Shown one piece after another: positions 19,312 to 30,140 of a DNA stretch of 64,000 nt. This DNA comes from Mycobacterium basiliense (lineage in GTDB: Bacteria; Actinomycetota; Actinomycetes; Mycobacteriales; Mycobacteriaceae), in assembly GCF_900292015.1 (NCBI RefSeq), contig NZ_LR130759.1:5543631-5607630 (forward strand). The letters run 5' to 3'. The notes under the pieces were generated by a model. It made no database searches, was not told the origin of the DNA, and saw nothing but the letters and a program-made list of their open reading frames with translations. Numbering within the stretch: position 1 is the stretch's first letter; each line of letters starts with the position of its first letter. Both the position numbers and the translations under genes were made by a program.

Positions 19312-21150
19312 CTACCAGACGATCGCAGACATGTCGCGGTTGTCCGAACACACGCTGCGCACTGCGGCTTCGACGTCGGGCGCGGTGATCAACTGAAGAT
19401 CCTCAACCGACACTGTTCGGCCGGCACGTTTTTGGGCCACCACCCTGGTGTCGCGGAATCCTTCGGCGCGTTCGATGACGTTGCGGGCGAACCGTCCGTT
19501 CTGCATGGCGTCGATGCCATGCAGGCCGCCGGGAGTGGTGTAGTTGCGGATCGTGGTCGCCGCGTCCAGGAACGTTTCGCGTGCGGCGTCGTCGAGCAGG
19601 CTGGCGCGTGGCATCGCGTAGCGCCTTCCGATCTCGACGATCTCTTGCGGCGAATACGACTCGAACCGCAGCTTGCGGTTGAACCGCCCGGCCAAACCTG
19701 GGTTGACGCCCAGAAATTCATCGACTTGGTCTTCATAGCCGGCACCGATGAAACAGAAGTCAAAGCGATGGGTCTCCAGCTTGATCAGGAGCTGGTTGAC
19801 CGCCTCCATGCCGATCATGTCCGGTGTCCCGTCCTGGTGGCGTTCGACCAGCGAATAAAACTCATCCATGAAAATAATTCGCCCGAGCGACTTTTCGATC
19901 AGCTCATTTGTCTTGGGACCGGACTCGCCGATGTAGTGGCCGCAAAAGTCTGACCGACGGACCTCACGTATTTCGGGGTGGCGCACGATTCCCATGCCGG
20001 CATAGATCTTCCCAAGCGCCTCGGCCGTCGTGGTCTTGCCGGTACCCGGCGGCCCCACCAGCAGCATGTGGTTGGTCTGCCCCTCCACGGGCAGGCCGTG
20101 TTCTAGCCGCATCATGCGCACTTCGAGTTGGTCTTCGAGCGCCGATACCGCCTGCTTGACCGCTGCCAACCCCACCTGCTTGGCCAGCAGTTCGCGGCCC
20201 TCGGCGAGCAGCTCCGCTCTCCGGCCGGCCGCCTCGTCATCGTCGAGTTGGTCACGACTTTTCTCCGTCGAGGGGTCCCACCGGTCGGTGCGACTGGCGA
20301 TGGTTTGCTCGTCGGTGACTACTAGGCGCAGGTTCGGGTCTGCCAAAGCTTCTTTGGCCGCCTCCGTCAGAGCCCCGTTGATGGTGGCCTTCGAGAGCCA
20401 GATCTGGGCCTTGTCCTCCTCGCGCAGCTGACGGTGCACCATTCCGCGCACATAGGCGAGGTCGGCGACTAGCAACGGGATGTCCGCGGGGCCGATCGAT
20501 GCGGTCAGCACATCGGCGCCGAACCGGGCCGATGACCTGCTGTGGCCGAGGACGTCGACGCGGTCCAGCCAGTCCAGGGCGACTCGCCCTTGCCCCAGGT
20601 GCGCCGCGGCGTGGGCGGCCAGCGCACAAACCGATGCGGTCACCGCCGACATGATGATCGCCTGCGGCGGCAGCTCCTCCGCGGCCGCCAACAGCACATC
20701 GGGCCAACGCTGGGTGGCGTACATCAAGAAGGTCCGGGCCAGCTGGTGCCATTGATAGTTGCTCCACGAATCCAGCAACTCGCGGTTCGCCAATATCGCG
20801 TCGGCTTCGGCATACTCCCCGGCGATGGTGAGCGCCGACGACAAAGCCAGACCCACCTGAGATGCATCCGTCACCGTCATACCGATATATGGACCCAACT
20901 GGATGTCGGCAGAAAGGTTGCGGCCGATACGGGTGGTCTCCCGGTGCAGCCACTCACTGTTGGCGTTGAGCTGCTTCAGGGAGGCCAGCGCGTGGTCACC
21001 ACAAGCCATCCGCCCCAACCACGCGTCAGCCATTGTGGGATCCGCGTCGGTGGCAGCAACAAATTCTGGCAACGCCGCCGCCGCACCTTGCCTGGCCATG
21101 GTCATCATCGCTCGATCGAAATGCCTTCGTGCAGTTAACAAATCACCCAT
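19312..21150 (-). CDS. eccA2: EccA2, AAA+ ATPase of ESX-2
   Basis: This 612-aa CbxX/CfqX-type AAA+ ATPase has an N-terminal TPR-like helical half (about residues 1-290) and a C-terminal ATPase domain with Walker A GPPGTGKTT (Lys372), Walker B IIFMDEFYSL, sensor and arginine-finger motifs (GLAGRFNRKLRFESY). In type VII systems EccA is cytosolic and helps dissociate EspG from PE/PPE substrates. I chose the ATG at 21150 because GGGGAGG lies 8 bases upstream; an in-frame GTG at 21180 would add ten residues. It is the last gene of the ESX-2 run. Confidence 0.93.
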   Translation of the reverse strand: MGDLLTARRHFDRAMMTMARQGAAAALPEFVAATDADPTMADAWLGRMACGDHALASLKQLNANSEWLHRETTRIGRNLSADIQLGPYIGMTVTDASQVGLALSSALTIAGEYAEADAILANRELLDSWSNYQWHQLARTFLMYATQRWPDVLLAAAEELPPQAIIMSAVTASVCALAAHAAAHLGQGRVALDWLDRVDVLGHSRSSARFGADVLTASIGPADIPLLVADLAYVRGMVHRQLREEDKAQIWLSKATINGALTEAAKEALADPNLRLVVTDEQTIASRTDRWDPSTEKSRDQLDDDEAAGRRAELLAEGRELLAKQVGLAAVKQAVSALEDQLEVRMMRLEHGLPVEGQTNHMLLVGPPGTGKTTTAEALGKIYAGMGIVRHPEIREVRRSDFCGHYIGESGPKTNELIEKSLGRIIFMDEFYSLVERHQDGTPDMIGMEAVNQLLIKLETHRFDFCFIGAGYEDQVDEFLGVNPGLAGRFNRKLRFESYSPQEIVEIGRRYAMPRASLLDDAARETFLDAATTIRNYTTPGGLHGIDAMQNGRFARNVIERAEGFRDTRVVAQKRAGRTVSVEDLQLITAPDVEAAVRSVCSDNRDMSAIVW

Positions 21151-21313
21151 GGTGCCCGCCCTCCCCGGCGCTATGGCCACACTCGTGCTGGCTATTGGAT
21201 AGCGGGCCGCGACCGCGTCCGACGACCCAAGAGGCCGGAGCGGCGATAGCGGCCATGGCCCTTCCGGTGCTAGCGCTCTTCACGACCATGCCTCGAACTT
21301 GCGTTGTTGTCTT

Positions 21314-22918
21314 CTAGGTGGCGATCGACAGCGAAACAGGCTCGAGGCTGATGTACCGGTTCTCCGCGCGGAACATATCCATCTCGACGAGCCAATTCTC
21401 TCCTGCCGCACTGACATTCAGCACGGAACGATCTACCTGCTGGATAGTTACCTCGAACCCCTGGCGATGAGCTTCGGGCAACGCGGTGCCGGGCGGCGCG
21501 ATGGTAATCACGGTGGCGGGCCGCGGTGTCGGCGAGATCGCGATATCAACACCGCCGCCGTCGTCGTCGCGGCCCCTGCTGCCCCGCGCGACATACTCCA
21601 CCACGCTAACCGTGGTGCGCGGCGCGGGCCGCGCCGCGTTGACCACAGCGACCTCTGGCATGCGTACGCTCGCCCAGCGCTTGTCATCGCGGGTGTGCAC
21701 ACAGACCCGCTCGCCGGCGCCGGCCGTACGAATCACGATTCGCTTGGCGATCGGGTCATCGGCGGCCACGAACACGCGCGACGGCTCACCGGCATCGGTG
21801 AGCGGGACCATCAGCCGGTCCCCGTTGGGCAACTTGCCCAGCAACACACCGGACGGTCCGATCTCGGTGACCAGCTGACTCGGTAACGGGCTGCGACGCA
21901 GACCTCGCAGGTGCGGGCGCGGAACGCACATGTTCGCCGCCGCCGCCGCGGCCTGCTCTCCATTGAGCCGGCGCAAGATCACACTTGGCGGTGTGGGCGC
22001 CGACGTCGGTGTGCGCACGGTGATGGTCGCCGTGCAGGTCGCGTCCGGATATACGGTGACGTTCTGGATGATGTCATCAGCACGCAGCGTCCACGCCTGG
22101 GAGAGCACCCTCGAGGTGATTGCCCCGGCCGGGTAGGCATAGGTGGTCATCCAGCCGGCCTCCCCTCGGATGCCCTTCCAGCGCTGGGTGCGACCGGCCA
22201 CCGCGTCCGAGCCCAGTCTGCGATCCAGCTCGATCAGATCGGTGGCGGTGGCCACCTTGGCCCGCAAACCCTGGCAACGCAACAAGCTCGCGATGCGCTG
22301 GGCCACCGAAACGGCTGCCGTCCCAACGGACGTGCGCCACTGCAACGCTTGCGTGTTGTCGATTACCGGCAGTCGCATGATCAGCCACGTTTCGCGGCGG
22401 CCCGCGTAAGGCGGGGTACCGATCTCGGAGTCGTATACCCGCGGGTAGTCGCCGACATTGCTGTGCCGAGATCCGAAGGTGACCGCGCTGATCGAGTCGA
22501 GTTGTAGGCCCAACGAGTGGCGCAACATCGGCACCAGTTCCACGATGTCGATAACGTTGTCGGTCTCGACGGTGACCGAGCCGGTCACCCGGGTCACCCG
22601 GTGCGCTTTGCCGATCAGCTGCAGCGCCACCACTGCGGTTCCGTCTTGCACGCGCACGCCCCCGCCGGATCGGTTGTTGGCCACCGTGATCGGAGCGGCC
22701 CAATCGACCGGTCGCCGGCCTCGGAGCCACAGCACCGCCCACGACCACGCCGGCTGGCCCCACCACGGGACAAACACCAGCGCGGCGCCCACCACCACAG
22801 CGATCAGCGCGCCGATGTACCCACCCAGTGTCCAGCTCGCCAACATGAGCAGGAACACCACCCAGACTCCGAAAACACGACGATTGCTGCCCGGGCTGAA
22901 CCCGGTCAGCTTCGTCAT
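21314..22918 (-). CDS. eccE2: EccE2, ESX-2 channel peripheral membrane protein
   Basis: This 534-aa EccE-family protein has two N-terminal hydrophobic segments (about residues 17-57) followed by a cytosolic domain with the [13 protein letters not shown] and [20 protein letters not shown] stretches that correspond to the conserved parts of EccE1. The start overlaps the mycP2 stop by 4 bases (ATGA). It is assigned to ESX-2 by position and by its length, close to the remembered 537-aa M. tuberculosis protein. Confidence 0.94.
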   Translation of the reverse strand: MTKLTGFSPGSNRRVFGVWVVFLLMLASWTLGGYIGALIAVVVGAALVFVPWWGQPAWSWAVLWLRGRRPVDWAAPITVANNRSGGGVRVQDGTAVVALQLIGKAHRVTRVTGSVTVETDNVIDIVELVPMLRHSLGLQLDSISAVTFGSRHSNVGDYPRVYDSEIGTPPYAGRRETWLIMRLPVIDNTQALQWRTSVGTAAVSVAQRIASLLRCQGLRAKVATATDLIELDRRLGSDAVAGRTQRWKGIRGEAGWMTTYAYPAGAITSRVLSQAWTLRADDIIQNVTVYPDATCTATITVRTPTSAPTPPSVILRRLNGEQAAAAAANMCVPRPHLRGLRRSPLPSQLVTEIGPSGVLLGKLPNGDRLMVPLTDAGEPSRVFVAADDPIAKRIVIRTAGAGERVCVHTRDDKRWASVRMPEVAVVNAARPAPRTTVSVVEYVARGSRGRDDDGGGVDIAISPTPRPATVITIAPPGTALPEAHRQGFEVTIQQVDRSVLNVSAAGENWLVEMDMFRAENRYISLEPVSLSIAT

Positions 22919-24573
22919 CGTGCCCTGCGCAGTCTGGCCGCGATCGCCACCACGAGGACACCGGCCACCACCGCGCCGACGAATCCGATCGCGATGTTGC
23001 GTGCTCGGTGATCTGGTGGCGGGGGCGGCGCGGCCGGCGTGATCACCCGGCTTTGGGCACCCGGGGGCATGCGGTCACCCGGCGGGATGTTGAACGTCAG
23101 CGCGGCGACCGGATCCACCAGACCGTACCCGACCTTGTTGTCCACCCCGGCGGGCGGATTGTGTGCCGATTGCACGATCCGGTTGATTACCTGATGCGCG
23201 CTCAGGTCCGGGTATTTGGCCCGCACGAGCGCCGCGACGCCGCTGACGTAGGCCGCCGAGAAGCTGGTACCCCAGAACGGCATATTCTTCTCACCCGGGC
23301 GGGACGGCGGGTAGGCGTTCACCGGTCCGCCGCCTTGCGGCGATAGGCCCATAATGTGGGTCCCCGGCGCCGCAACCCCGACCCATGGACCCGACATGCT
23401 CTTTTGTAGTGCGGCACCGCTGGCGTCAACGGCGCCCACCGACAGCACGTAATCGGAGAACCAGGACGGCGATGAAATGGTCTTGACCTGATGCCAGTCC
23501 CGGGGATCCGACGGATCCAGCGGGTCGTACATCGGGTTGTTGTCGCAGCCGGCCTCGCCATCGTTGCCCGCGGCCGCGACAATCACCGCGTCCTTGACGG
23601 TGGCGGCGTACCACAGCGCGGCCCCCAGCGCCCGCTGGTCGGCTGGCGCTGCCGCAGGCAGGCACGAGGTCACCGATATGTTGATCACCTTGGCCCCCAT
23701 ATTCGCCGCGCGTACTACCGCCCGCGCCACGGAATTTAGCGTGCCCGCTTTGACCCTTTCGTCCGAGTTAGGGTCCGTCGGCGGGGGGTTGACCGGTTCG
23801 AACGCTCGTGAGGTCTGCCGGATCGAGATGATGATCGCGTGCGGTGCGACACCCACAACTCCATCGGGAGCTCCCGGTGGTGGCGGCGGCACCGCCGGTT
23901 CGTCCTCGGTCTGCGGATCGGGCGGCCCATTGGACGGCGCCATTGCGCCCTCCTCGGGCGGAGGAGGCGGGGGCGGAACCGTTTGTGTGATCGTGACCGG
24001 CGTCGGCGGCGGCGGTGGCAGCACCGGAGGCGGGACCTCCACCGGCGGTGGCGGCGCACCAAGGGAGGGTGGCGGACCGGCCGGTGGGGGGAATGCCGGC
24101 GTCGCCGGCATCGCCCGTGGCATCGGCAAGATCCCCTGCGGCGCAGCCGCGATGATCGAGCTGACGACAGTGCCGTGGGCGTCGCAATCCGACAGACCGT
24201 CCTCACCCATGATGTAGTCACCACCGGGCACCACCGGCAGTCGTGGATTCGGGGAAACCCCGGTATCGATAACCGCAACGGGCACACCGTTTCCGGTGCT
24301 GTACTGCCAGGCCCTACTGATGTTGAGCAGGCTAAAACCGCGAGCCAACTGTGCCACGTCCGGGTTTCTCACCGTGATTGGCGTGGAGCAGCTGTTGGCG
24401 CGACGCATCGGCTGCTCTGGGCGTGGCGGCCCGTCGGGTGGCACCAGCGCCGGGTCCACCGATGGTGGTGAGATTGCTTGTGCACCCGGGACATTCACCG
24501 ACAGGGCGACCAAGGCGACGGCGGCGGTCAGCGCCGCGACACGCGCGCACACCTGTCTTAGTGGCGAAGCCAC
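22915..24573 (-). CDS. mycP2: MycP2, mycosin serine protease of ESX-2
   Basis: This 552-aa mycosin has a signal peptide (about residues 1-33, ending AQA), catalytic Asp103 (AVIDTGVS), His133 (CDAHGT) and Ser in [11 protein letters not shown], plus a C-terminal transmembrane helix and RLRRAR end. Between His and Ser there is a Pro-rich insertion of about 110 residues (PPPPxP runs) that MycP1 lacks. The frame is open to 24948. I chose the GTG at 24573, preceded by GGGAGGA, which gives MASPLRQV and a signal peptide of normal length. It overlaps the end of eccD2 by 16 bases. Confidence 0.93.
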   Translation of the reverse strand: MASPLRQVCARVAALTAAVALVALSVNVPGAQAISPPSVDPALVPPDGPPRPEQPMRRANSCSTPITVRNPDVAQLARGFSLLNISRAWQYSTGNGVPVAVIDTGVSPNPRLPVVPGGDYIMGEDGLSDCDAHGTVVSSIIAAAPQGILPMPRAMPATPAFPPPAGPPPSLGAPPPPVEVPPPVLPPPPPTPVTITQTVPPPPPPPEEGAMAPSNGPPDPQTEDEPAVPPPPPGAPDGVVGVAPHAIIISIRQTSRAFEPVNPPPTDPNSDERVKAGTLNSVARAVVRAANMGAKVINISVTSCLPAAAPADQRALGAALWYAATVKDAVIVAAAGNDGEAGCDNNPMYDPLDPSDPRDWHQVKTISSPSWFSDYVLSVGAVDASGAALQKSMSGPWVGVAAPGTHIMGLSPQGGGPVNAYPPSRPGEKNMPFWGTSFSAAYVSGVAALVRAKYPDLSAHQVINRIVQSAHNPPAGVDNKVGYGLVDPVAALTFNIPPGDRMPPGAQSRVITPAAPPPPPDHRARNIAIGFVGAVVAGVLVVAIAARLRRAR

Positions 24574-26087
24574 GAGAAGAGTCCTCCCAAGGCCGCAGCC
24601 GCCGGTAGCAACACGATCATCGCCAGCACTTCGATCCACTCCACGGTCAGCCTGATCAACGGCCTGAACCGAGTCGCCGGGACCAGTAGCGCCGCGGCCA
24701 AGCCCAGCGCGGCAAACGCCGCCGCCGCTGTTGCGGGCCACAGCAGCCCGCCCGGAACACCCTTCGGAGCCGCCAGCGCGTACTTGAGAATGCCGGCGCA
24801 CACCGCCGCTGCCGCCCCACACACCAGCGCAACGGCCTGATACTTGGCGGCAAACCCACGGCCTTGGGTGACGAAGAGGCCCACCACCAGGCCGGCGACC
24901 AACAACGCCAACCAGGCCCATGCCCGCCCTGGCGCAAGTACTCCCCAAACTGCGGCGGGCAGGATGGCCGACACCCCGACACAGATACCCGCCTGCACCG
25001 CATTGACCAGTCGCGCCGAAGCGGCGATCGCGGCGCCGCGCGCGGTGATGTCAGTCAGTTCGTTGTCCTCGTCCTCACTGCTGTCCTCACTGACCGGCGA
25101 CACGGTGTCAACGGGCATCCCCTCCCGACGGGCAAACAAGTCACGCCCGGTGATGGAGCCGAAGTGCGGGGGTCGTACCCGCGCCACCCATAGCGCGATA
25201 GTCGGCGTCATCCTGACCAGGACGAGCAGCCCAACGAGCACACAAAGCGCCAACACCTGCAGCGAAACGGGCCGAAACATCCGGATGGCGGCCACACCGG
25301 CAAGAACCCCGCACACCGTCACCACCACCGTGACCACCGCGGTCTGCCAACGGTTCTTGGTCAGCACTCCGATGGCAATGGCGCCCTGAATCGCCACGAC
25401 GACGCCGATGAGTCCGTGGGCCGCGCTGAGGGCGCCGGGCGGTGCGCAGGCACCGCCCACGGCCAGCAACACCACCGCCAACCACCCGAACCCACTGAAG
25501 AGGTCTCGCCGCTCCCGCCACCCCCACCGGACCACCACCGCCCCGAGCAGCAGCAGCATCCCGATCCCGCCGGCCACGGCGCCCGGAATTGGGTTGTCGA
25601 CGAACGTGCGGGTCCGCAAGGTCAGGGCCACCACCACCCCGACCGCCATGGCGATGATGGCAATCGCAGTGTGCGCGGCGGTCAACGGCGTTACCGGCGC
25701 AAACATCCGGTCACCACCGTTGCGGCCCAGCCATCTACCCATCGCCGCCAATCCCGACGACAGCGACTCGTATTGCGGCTCGAATGACTCGCCATCCACC
25801 CGGGGCACCAATACCAAAGTGTCGCCGTCCTGAACACCTAGCTCATCGAAACTTTTATTGATATCCAGTCGAACGCCATTGATCCTGTGCAGTTCATAGC
25901 TGCCCGCCGGCAACGCAACCCCGTCGAACCCTTTGCGTTTCAGGTCGGCGTCGAACAGCTCCACCATTCCTTCAAAGAATCCCTCCACCGGAATTCCGGC
26001 GGGAAAAACCTGAGAACACAGGTGCTTGTCGTAGGAGATATTGACCGCACAGCGCGCGGGGAAAGCAACCTTGTGCGGCGATGTCAC
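24558..26087 (-). CDS. eccD2: EccD2, ESX-2 channel membrane protein
   Basis: This 509-aa EccD-family protein has an N-terminal ubiquitin-like domain (residues about 10-100: [17 protein letters not shown] through [12 protein letters not shown]) and about eleven transmembrane helices from residue 130 to the end. It forms the membrane vestibule of the ESX-2 channel. The start overlaps the stop of the upstream ParA-like gene by 4 bases (ATGA). Same length as the M. tuberculosis protein by memory. Confidence 0.95.
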   Translation of the reverse strand: MTSPHKVAFPARCAVNISYDKHLCSQVFPAGIPVEGFFEGMVELFDADLKRKGFDGVALPAGSYELHRINGVRLDINKSFDELGVQDGDTLVLVPRVDGESFEPQYESLSSGLAAMGRWLGRNGGDRMFAPVTPLTAAHTAIAIIAMAVGVVVALTLRTRTFVDNPIPGAVAGGIGMLLLLGAVVVRWGWRERRDLFSGFGWLAVVLLAVGGACAPPGALSAAHGLIGVVVAIQGAIAIGVLTKNRWQTAVVTVVVTVCGVLAGVAAIRMFRPVSLQVLALCVLVGLLVLVRMTPTIALWVARVRPPHFGSITGRDLFARREGMPVDTVSPVSEDSSEDEDNELTDITARGAAIAASARLVNAVQAGICVGVSAILPAAVWGVLAPGRAWAWLALLVAGLVVGLFVTQGRGFAAKYQAVALVCGAAAAVCAGILKYALAAPKGVPGGLLWPATAAAAFAALGLAAALLVPATRFRPLIRLTVEWIEVLAMIVLLPAAAALGGLFSWLRH

Positions 26088-27109
26088 GGCGCCATCCGCT
26101 CGGCGTCAGGAATGTACTTGTCAGCCAGACCCGCCGTGATTTCAAAAAGGCGCAGCCGTGACTTCTTTTTCAATTCGTGCACCGTGTCGATGATGCCGCC
26201 CTTGGCCAAGTGTGGGTCGAAAGGCATCACTTCCACGATGGCCCCCACCTTGGTAAACCGTTCGGTCAGGTAGGCCAGCGCATCCCTATCGGTGATTGCG
26301 TCGGTGTGGTTGATGATCACGGTGCTACGCGCGACCAGCTCGTGATAGCCCTGCGACCTCAGGTAGTCCACCGCCCTTAGCACCGGCCGCGACCGATCCG
26401 CGGTGATTCCCGAGACGAACACCAGGGTGTCGGTGCTCTGCAGCACCGGTTTCATCACGTCATGCTCGAGGTCTGCTGAGGTGTCTACGACGATGACGGT
26501 GTGGGTTCGCCGCAGGCGGGACAGCGCCCCGGAGAACATCGCCGGCACCAAAGGCCTGGGCTGGTCGGAGGTGCGATTTCCGGCCAGCACATCGAGCCCT
26601 ACCGCGTTCTGCCCCAGATGTTCTCGGATATCTGCGTAACCTTGGACGTCGGTGTCATTGATGATTGCGGCGTAATCCCCCGGCGGAGACTCGTCGATGC
26701 GGTCAGCCAACGTGCCGAACCCTGGAACGGCATCGATCGCAATCACGTTCTCCGGCCGACACTCGCGAAGGACGCCTCCGATGCAGGTGACCATCGTCGT
26801 GACCCCCACCCCGCCCTTACCGGACACGATTGTGATGACATATTGCCGCCGAATATGGCGACGAATGCGCTTCTGTAAGTCGCGATAATGCCTTTCCGCG
26901 GGCGACTCACCCGGATTTATCTTTCGCAGTGAAGCGGCGTAGATAAATTTGCGCCATCCTGAGCCGGGAGGAATTTTTCGAGGCGCCGCAAGATCGGTAA
27001 TACGCATTGTGTCCGATACCGAATCGCGGAAGTTGCGCCCAGCTGACGGATCCCCCCGTCCGAGCGCTCCTTCGTCCGACATATTCGGGTCATTCCAAGG
27101 GCTCGTCAC
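26084..27109 (-). CDS. ParA/MinD-like ESX-2 protein with altered P-loop
   Basis: This 341-aa protein is the counterpart of Rv3888c. It has a short variable N-terminus and a SIMIBI-class ATPase domain like that of EspI. The deviant Walker A reads GKGGVGVTT. The signature Lys98 is kept, but the usual P-loop lysine is Val103 (codon GTC, plus-strand 26801-26803), so nucleotide hydrolysis is doubtful. Switch-like [10 protein letters not shown] and VVDTSADL are present. It is translationally coupled to eccD2, as EspI is to EccD1, so it is probably the ESX-2 equivalent of EspI without the proline-rich arm. Its exact role is unknown. Confidence 0.88.
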   Translation of the reverse strand: MTSPWNDPNMSDEGALGRGDPSAGRNFRDSVSDTMRITDLAAPRKIPPGSGWRKFIYAASLRKINPGESPAERHYRDLQKRIRRHIRRQYVITIVSGKGGVGVTTMVTCIGGVLRECRPENVIAIDAVPGFGTLADRIDESPPGDYAAIINDTDVQGYADIREHLGQNAVGLDVLAGNRTSDQPRPLVPAMFSGALSRLRRTHTVIVVDTSADLEHDVMKPVLQSTDTLVFVSGITADRSRPVLRAVDYLRSQGYHELVARSTVIINHTDAITDRDALAYLTERFTKVGAIVEVMPFDPHLAKGGIIDTVHELKKKSRLRLFEITAGLADKYIPDAERMAP

Positions 27110-27201
27110 GACCGCGATGCTAACATAATTAGTGATTCCTCGTTTATCTGCCGACTAACGCTGCAAGTGCGTTAGATGTTGCTATTCCATGGCGATGCTA
27201 T

Positions 27202-28032
27202 TCAGACCACACGCCGATAGGAGTACCACTCCTCGCCCGCCGGCAGGCGGCGGATAAGACGCTGCACCGCCCCGGCAATATCGGTACGGGAACCCGGGGA
27301 GAGGACTTGGTAGCGGCGGCGGCCCGACAGGACGCTTTCTACACAAATGCGGCCAGCGGTGGTATCGACGATGGCCACGGCGGAATCGCCGACAACGATG
27401 CGCGCCATATTCTCCGCTCCGATCCCGGCCTGCAGCGCAACAATGGCCGCGTGTGCCGATCGTGCCGGGTCGGCGGCCATCATCACCATCTGCAACTGGT
27501 CGACGTCCAGCCGCTGGCTGAGCAAGAACGACCGCAGGCTGGCTCCGTCCCGAACGGACTGCTGCAATTCCTCGGCATCCAGGGTCACCGGCCGCAGCGG
27601 CGCAGCTTCGGCGACGCCACACAGCCGCTCGACCTGCCCGACAACCAGCTCGCTGGCCGCGAACTCGTCGCGAGCTGTCCCGGCCGGGTACAGCCGCACC
27701 AAGTTGCCATGGCGTTCCAGCACCACCCACCACGTGGCGAAGCGGCAGATCGCCGCTCGCGTGGGCTCATGTCCGGGCACGTTGATGGTTAGCAGCAACC
27801 CCAGGTCACGGCGAACAAGCACGGTAAGCCATTCGCGAATCATCGGATCGGCGCTGCCGGACTCGTCTAGCGCGCCGGCCGCCCGGAGGTCGGCCGCCAC
27901 CGGGTGAGCCAAGGCACGTTCGGCGGTATCCAGCCGCGGCAACAGCGGCCGCAGCCCCAACTCGGGGCAGGTCTGTTCCACTCCGGTCACCGCCTGCAGC
28001 ACCCACAGGCCATCCACCGTCGTTGTCAGCAT
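27202..28032 (-). CDS. espG2: EspG2, ESX-2 PE/PPE-specific chaperone
   Basis: This 276-aa EspG-family protein has the family alpha/beta pattern: MLTTTVDGLWVLQAVTG at the N-terminus, a central ARDEFAASELV region and a C-terminal AGEEWYSYRRVV. EspG proteins bind the tip of the PPE partner in cytosolic PE-PPE dimers and keep them soluble for export by their own ESX system. It is encoded after PE36-PPE69-esxD-esxC, so its likely client is PE36-PPE69. Length equals that of M. tuberculosis EspG2 by memory. Confidence 0.94.
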   Translation of the reverse strand: MLTTTVDGLWVLQAVTGVEQTCPELGLRPLLPRLDTAERALAHPVAADLRAAGALDESGSADPMIREWLTVLVRRDLGLLLTINVPGHEPTRAAICRFATWWVVLERHGNLVRLYPAGTARDEFAASELVVGQVERLCGVAEAAPLRPVTLDAEELQQSVRDGASLRSFLLSQRLDVDQLQMVMMAADPARSAHAAIVALQAGIGAENMARIVVGDSAVAIVDTTAGRICVESVLSGRRRYQVLSPGSRTDIAGAVQRLIRRLPAGEEWYSYRRVV

Positions 28033-28065
28033 GCCGATTTCACCTCAACGTGCTCGCCAGATGCA

Positions 28066-28109
28066 GAAGGTGGGGCCGACGCGCACCGCGGCGCGGTTGC
28101 CCCACCTTC
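28066..28109 (-). terminator. Strong stem-loop between esxC and espG2
   Basis: A perfect 11-bp inverted repeat, GAAGGTGGGGC (28066-28076) with GCCCCACCTTC (28099-28109), encloses a GC-rich 22-nt loop. It lies in the 112-base gap of a same-strand gene run, so it may act as a partial terminator or RNA processing site lowering espG2 and downstream expression relative to esxDC. Confidence 0.55.
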
Positions 28110-28144
28110 GCTCGGGTCCCAAGTCCCTCGGGCGTGCCCCCGAG

Positions 28145-28432
28145 TTAGAACAAATTCGCCATCGACTGGTCGGTTTGGATCGCGTTGCCCAGCACTCGGT
28201 TGGTCGTCGCACCGTGCTGACTGACCGTCTCGATGAGGCCCTGCAGCCCCGATAGCATCTGCGCCTGCGCTTCGAAGAAACCTGCCGCCCCGTGACCGGC
28301 AAAGAACTCTTGCAACGCATGCGTTTTGGACGCGGTGTCGTCGTGGATCATGTGGAGCTGACCGGCACGCGCACCGACATCGGTGGCAAAGTCGGACACC
28401 GCACTCGGGTTATAGGTGATGTTGTCTGCCAT
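28145..28432 (-). CDS. esxC: EsxC, WXG100 protein of ESX-2
   Basis: This 95-aa WXG100-family protein is a helical hairpin in which the WXG turn is replaced by HGAAGFFEAQ (FFAGHGAAGFF), as in the EsxC/EsxG-like subgroup. It begins MADNITYNPSAVSDFA and ends DQSMANLF. It probably dimerises with EsxD, encoded 47 bases upstream. A GGAAAGGAAG stretch upstream is the ribosome binding site. Confidence 0.95.
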   Translation of the reverse strand: MADNITYNPSAVSDFATDVGARAGQLHMIHDDTASKTHALQEFFAGHGAAGFFEAQAQMLSGLQGLIETVSQHGATTNRVLGNAIQTDQSMANLF

Positions 28433-28479
28433 GGTGAACTTCCTTTCCGAAGCTGAATCTGGGGTGAGGTAGCCGTGCG

Positions 28480-28806
28480 TCAGGCCCCGTGGCCAGCGCC
28501 GAAGAGGGCCTGGAACGCGGTCTGGGAATCGGCTTCGTGTGCTTCCATGAGGGCTGCCGCCTGTACCAGGCCCTCGGCGAGGCGCGTGCCTCCCATCAAC
28601 ACTTTGTTCAAGTCACTGGTGATCTCGGTGGCCGTCGCGTGGGAGGCAACCACACCGGCGCCAGACCAGGTCGCGGGATTCATCACGTTTTCCTGGTTAG
28701 CCAGGTAGCCCTTGGCGATGCCCAGGGCGTGTTCCATGTTCGCCTGGATATCACGCGCGGTGCTGCGCAGCATCTGCGGTGTTACTTGGATTGTGCTGTC
28801 GGCCAC
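28480..28806 (-). CDS. esxD: EsxD, WXG100 protein of ESX-2
   Basis: This 108-aa WXG100-family protein has the turn motif WSG (ATWSGAGVVASHATA), a helical hairpin pattern, and starts MADSTIQVTPQML. It probably forms a heterodimer with EsxC for export by ESX-2. An AAGGAGAAAC ribosome binding site precedes the ATG. It lies between PPE69 and esxC, matching M. tuberculosis order. Confidence 0.95.
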   Translation of the reverse strand: MADSTIQVTPQMLRSTARDIQANMEHALGIAKGYLANQENVMNPATWSGAGVVASHATATEITSDLNKVLMGGTRLAEGLVQAAALMEAHEADSQTAFQALFGAGHGA

Positions 28807-28918
28807 GGGAGTTTCTCCTTACTGCGGTTAGCCGTTGTTGCCCGGGAGTGTTCGGGGCATGAAGCGAAGTGTATGGCTGCCTTTCCTACCTGTCGATTCA
28901 CCTTTGCTATGGCCGGTA

Positions 28919-30127
28919 TTACAGCCGGTCATCGATCACCCGCACGGTAGCGGACGGCTCGGTCTTTCCGTGGGATCCGCGCTGCGCCGCCGCCGCCGCG
29001 GGAGCCACCGGCATCCCGCCGACAGGTGCGCCGCTGACCGTTGTTGTCGGCCCCCGCATGGCCTCGGCGCCCAATGCCCCGCTGGGCCGCAACCCCACCG
29101 GTCGGCCGCTGGTGCCGGATTCAAAAGCGCTCACCGGGCGAGTAAAACTGGTCGCGGGCACGGCCGCGCCGCCGAGCGAAGCGCCCCCGCTGCCGGCCCC
29201 GATCGACGCCTCGCTGGCTGCGGCGGAAATACCACCGGCAGCCGATGCCGCCGAGGCCCCCGGCGCCGCACCTCCCATACCCAGCGCGCCAGGGTTGGCG
29301 AACATGCCCATCATCGATTGCAGTGGCTGCATCGCGCTCATCGGCGCCTGCATCAGTCCCGCCGGAGCTTGCAGCGCCTGCGGGATGGCTCCCATCATCG
29401 ACTGCACGGGCTGCATCAAGGTGCTGGCCTGGCTGCCGAAGTCTTGGCCCATCGATGCCGACTGATTGGCTCCCTGGGTACTCGTCGAGACACCCTGGTA
29501 GGCAGCACGCATAGCATCACCGGCGGCGGTCTCCGCGGTCGCCTGGCCAATCGCCGATGCTGCCTCCGCCCCAGCTGCCGGCGATGCTCCCATGGTCGCT
29601 ATTGGCGGCGGAATCGCCAGGCTTTCCGCCAGCGCAGCAAGGGTGGCCCCGTAGGTCGCGCCCACCGCGGAGTTGTTCGGCCACATCACTCCGAAGTACT
29701 CCACGTCAAGGGAGACGATTCGCGGGGTCAACGTCCAAAGCACGCTGGGGTTGATTGCGTTGTCGACGCCCCACTCGTCACGGTTCTCGATGCATTCGGG
29801 AGCCGGACGCATGGCGCTATTGGCGGTCTCAAAAGCCCCGATCGCCGTCGACACCACGGCGGGTTTGACGTCGACCCAACCGGCCAAGCCGTGCAACGTC
29901 GCGTTGAGCATGGTCACATTCATCGCCGACGCGGCCGACCCCGCGCCAAGCCAGCTCGCCGCCGTCGCGACGGTGTTGATTGCCGACGCGATACCCGAGG
30001 CATGATGGGTGGCACCCAGCATTGTCCAGGCTGTCTGGTTGGCCAACATGGTGGCCACCCCGGTACCCGCCTTGAGCAGCAGGTCGTTGGCTTCGGGCGT
30101 ACGCGCAGCCCACCCTGGATCAGGCAT
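28919..30127 (-). CDS. PPE69: PPE69, PPE-family protein of ESX-2
   Basis: This 402-aa PPE protein lacks the literal PPE motif at its start (MPDPGWAARTPEANDLLL) but has the family's helical region and the FGVMWPNNSAVGATYGATL segment expected near residue 145-165. The C-terminal half is Ala/Gly/Ser/Met low complexity. Encoded 13 bases after PE36, it should be the PPE half of that dimer and the client of EspG2. About 399 aa in M. tuberculosis by memory. Confidence 0.92.
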   Translation of the reverse strand: MPDPGWAARTPEANDLLLKAGTGVATMLANQTAWTMLGATHHASGIASAINTVATAASWLGAGSAASAMNVTMLNATLHGLAGWVDVKPAVVSTAIGAFETANSAMRPAPECIENRDEWGVDNAINPSVLWTLTPRIVSLDVEYFGVMWPNNSAVGATYGATLAALAESLAIPPPIATMGASPAAGAEAASAIGQATAETAAGDAMRAAYQGVSTSTQGANQSASMGQDFGSQASTLMQPVQSMMGAIPQALQAPAGLMQAPMSAMQPLQSMMGMFANPGALGMGGAAPGASAASAAGGISAAASEASIGAGSGGASLGGAAVPATSFTRPVSAFESGTSGRPVGLRPSGALGAEAMRGPTTTVSGAPVGGMPVAPAAAAAQRGSHGKTEPSATVRVIDDRL

Positions 30128-30140
30128 ACGTGAGCCTTCG

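Noticed and set aside
28835..30133. 432-codon plus-strand frame over PPE69
   Set aside because: Arg/His-rich antisense product of a GC-rich PPE gene with clear family features on the other strand.
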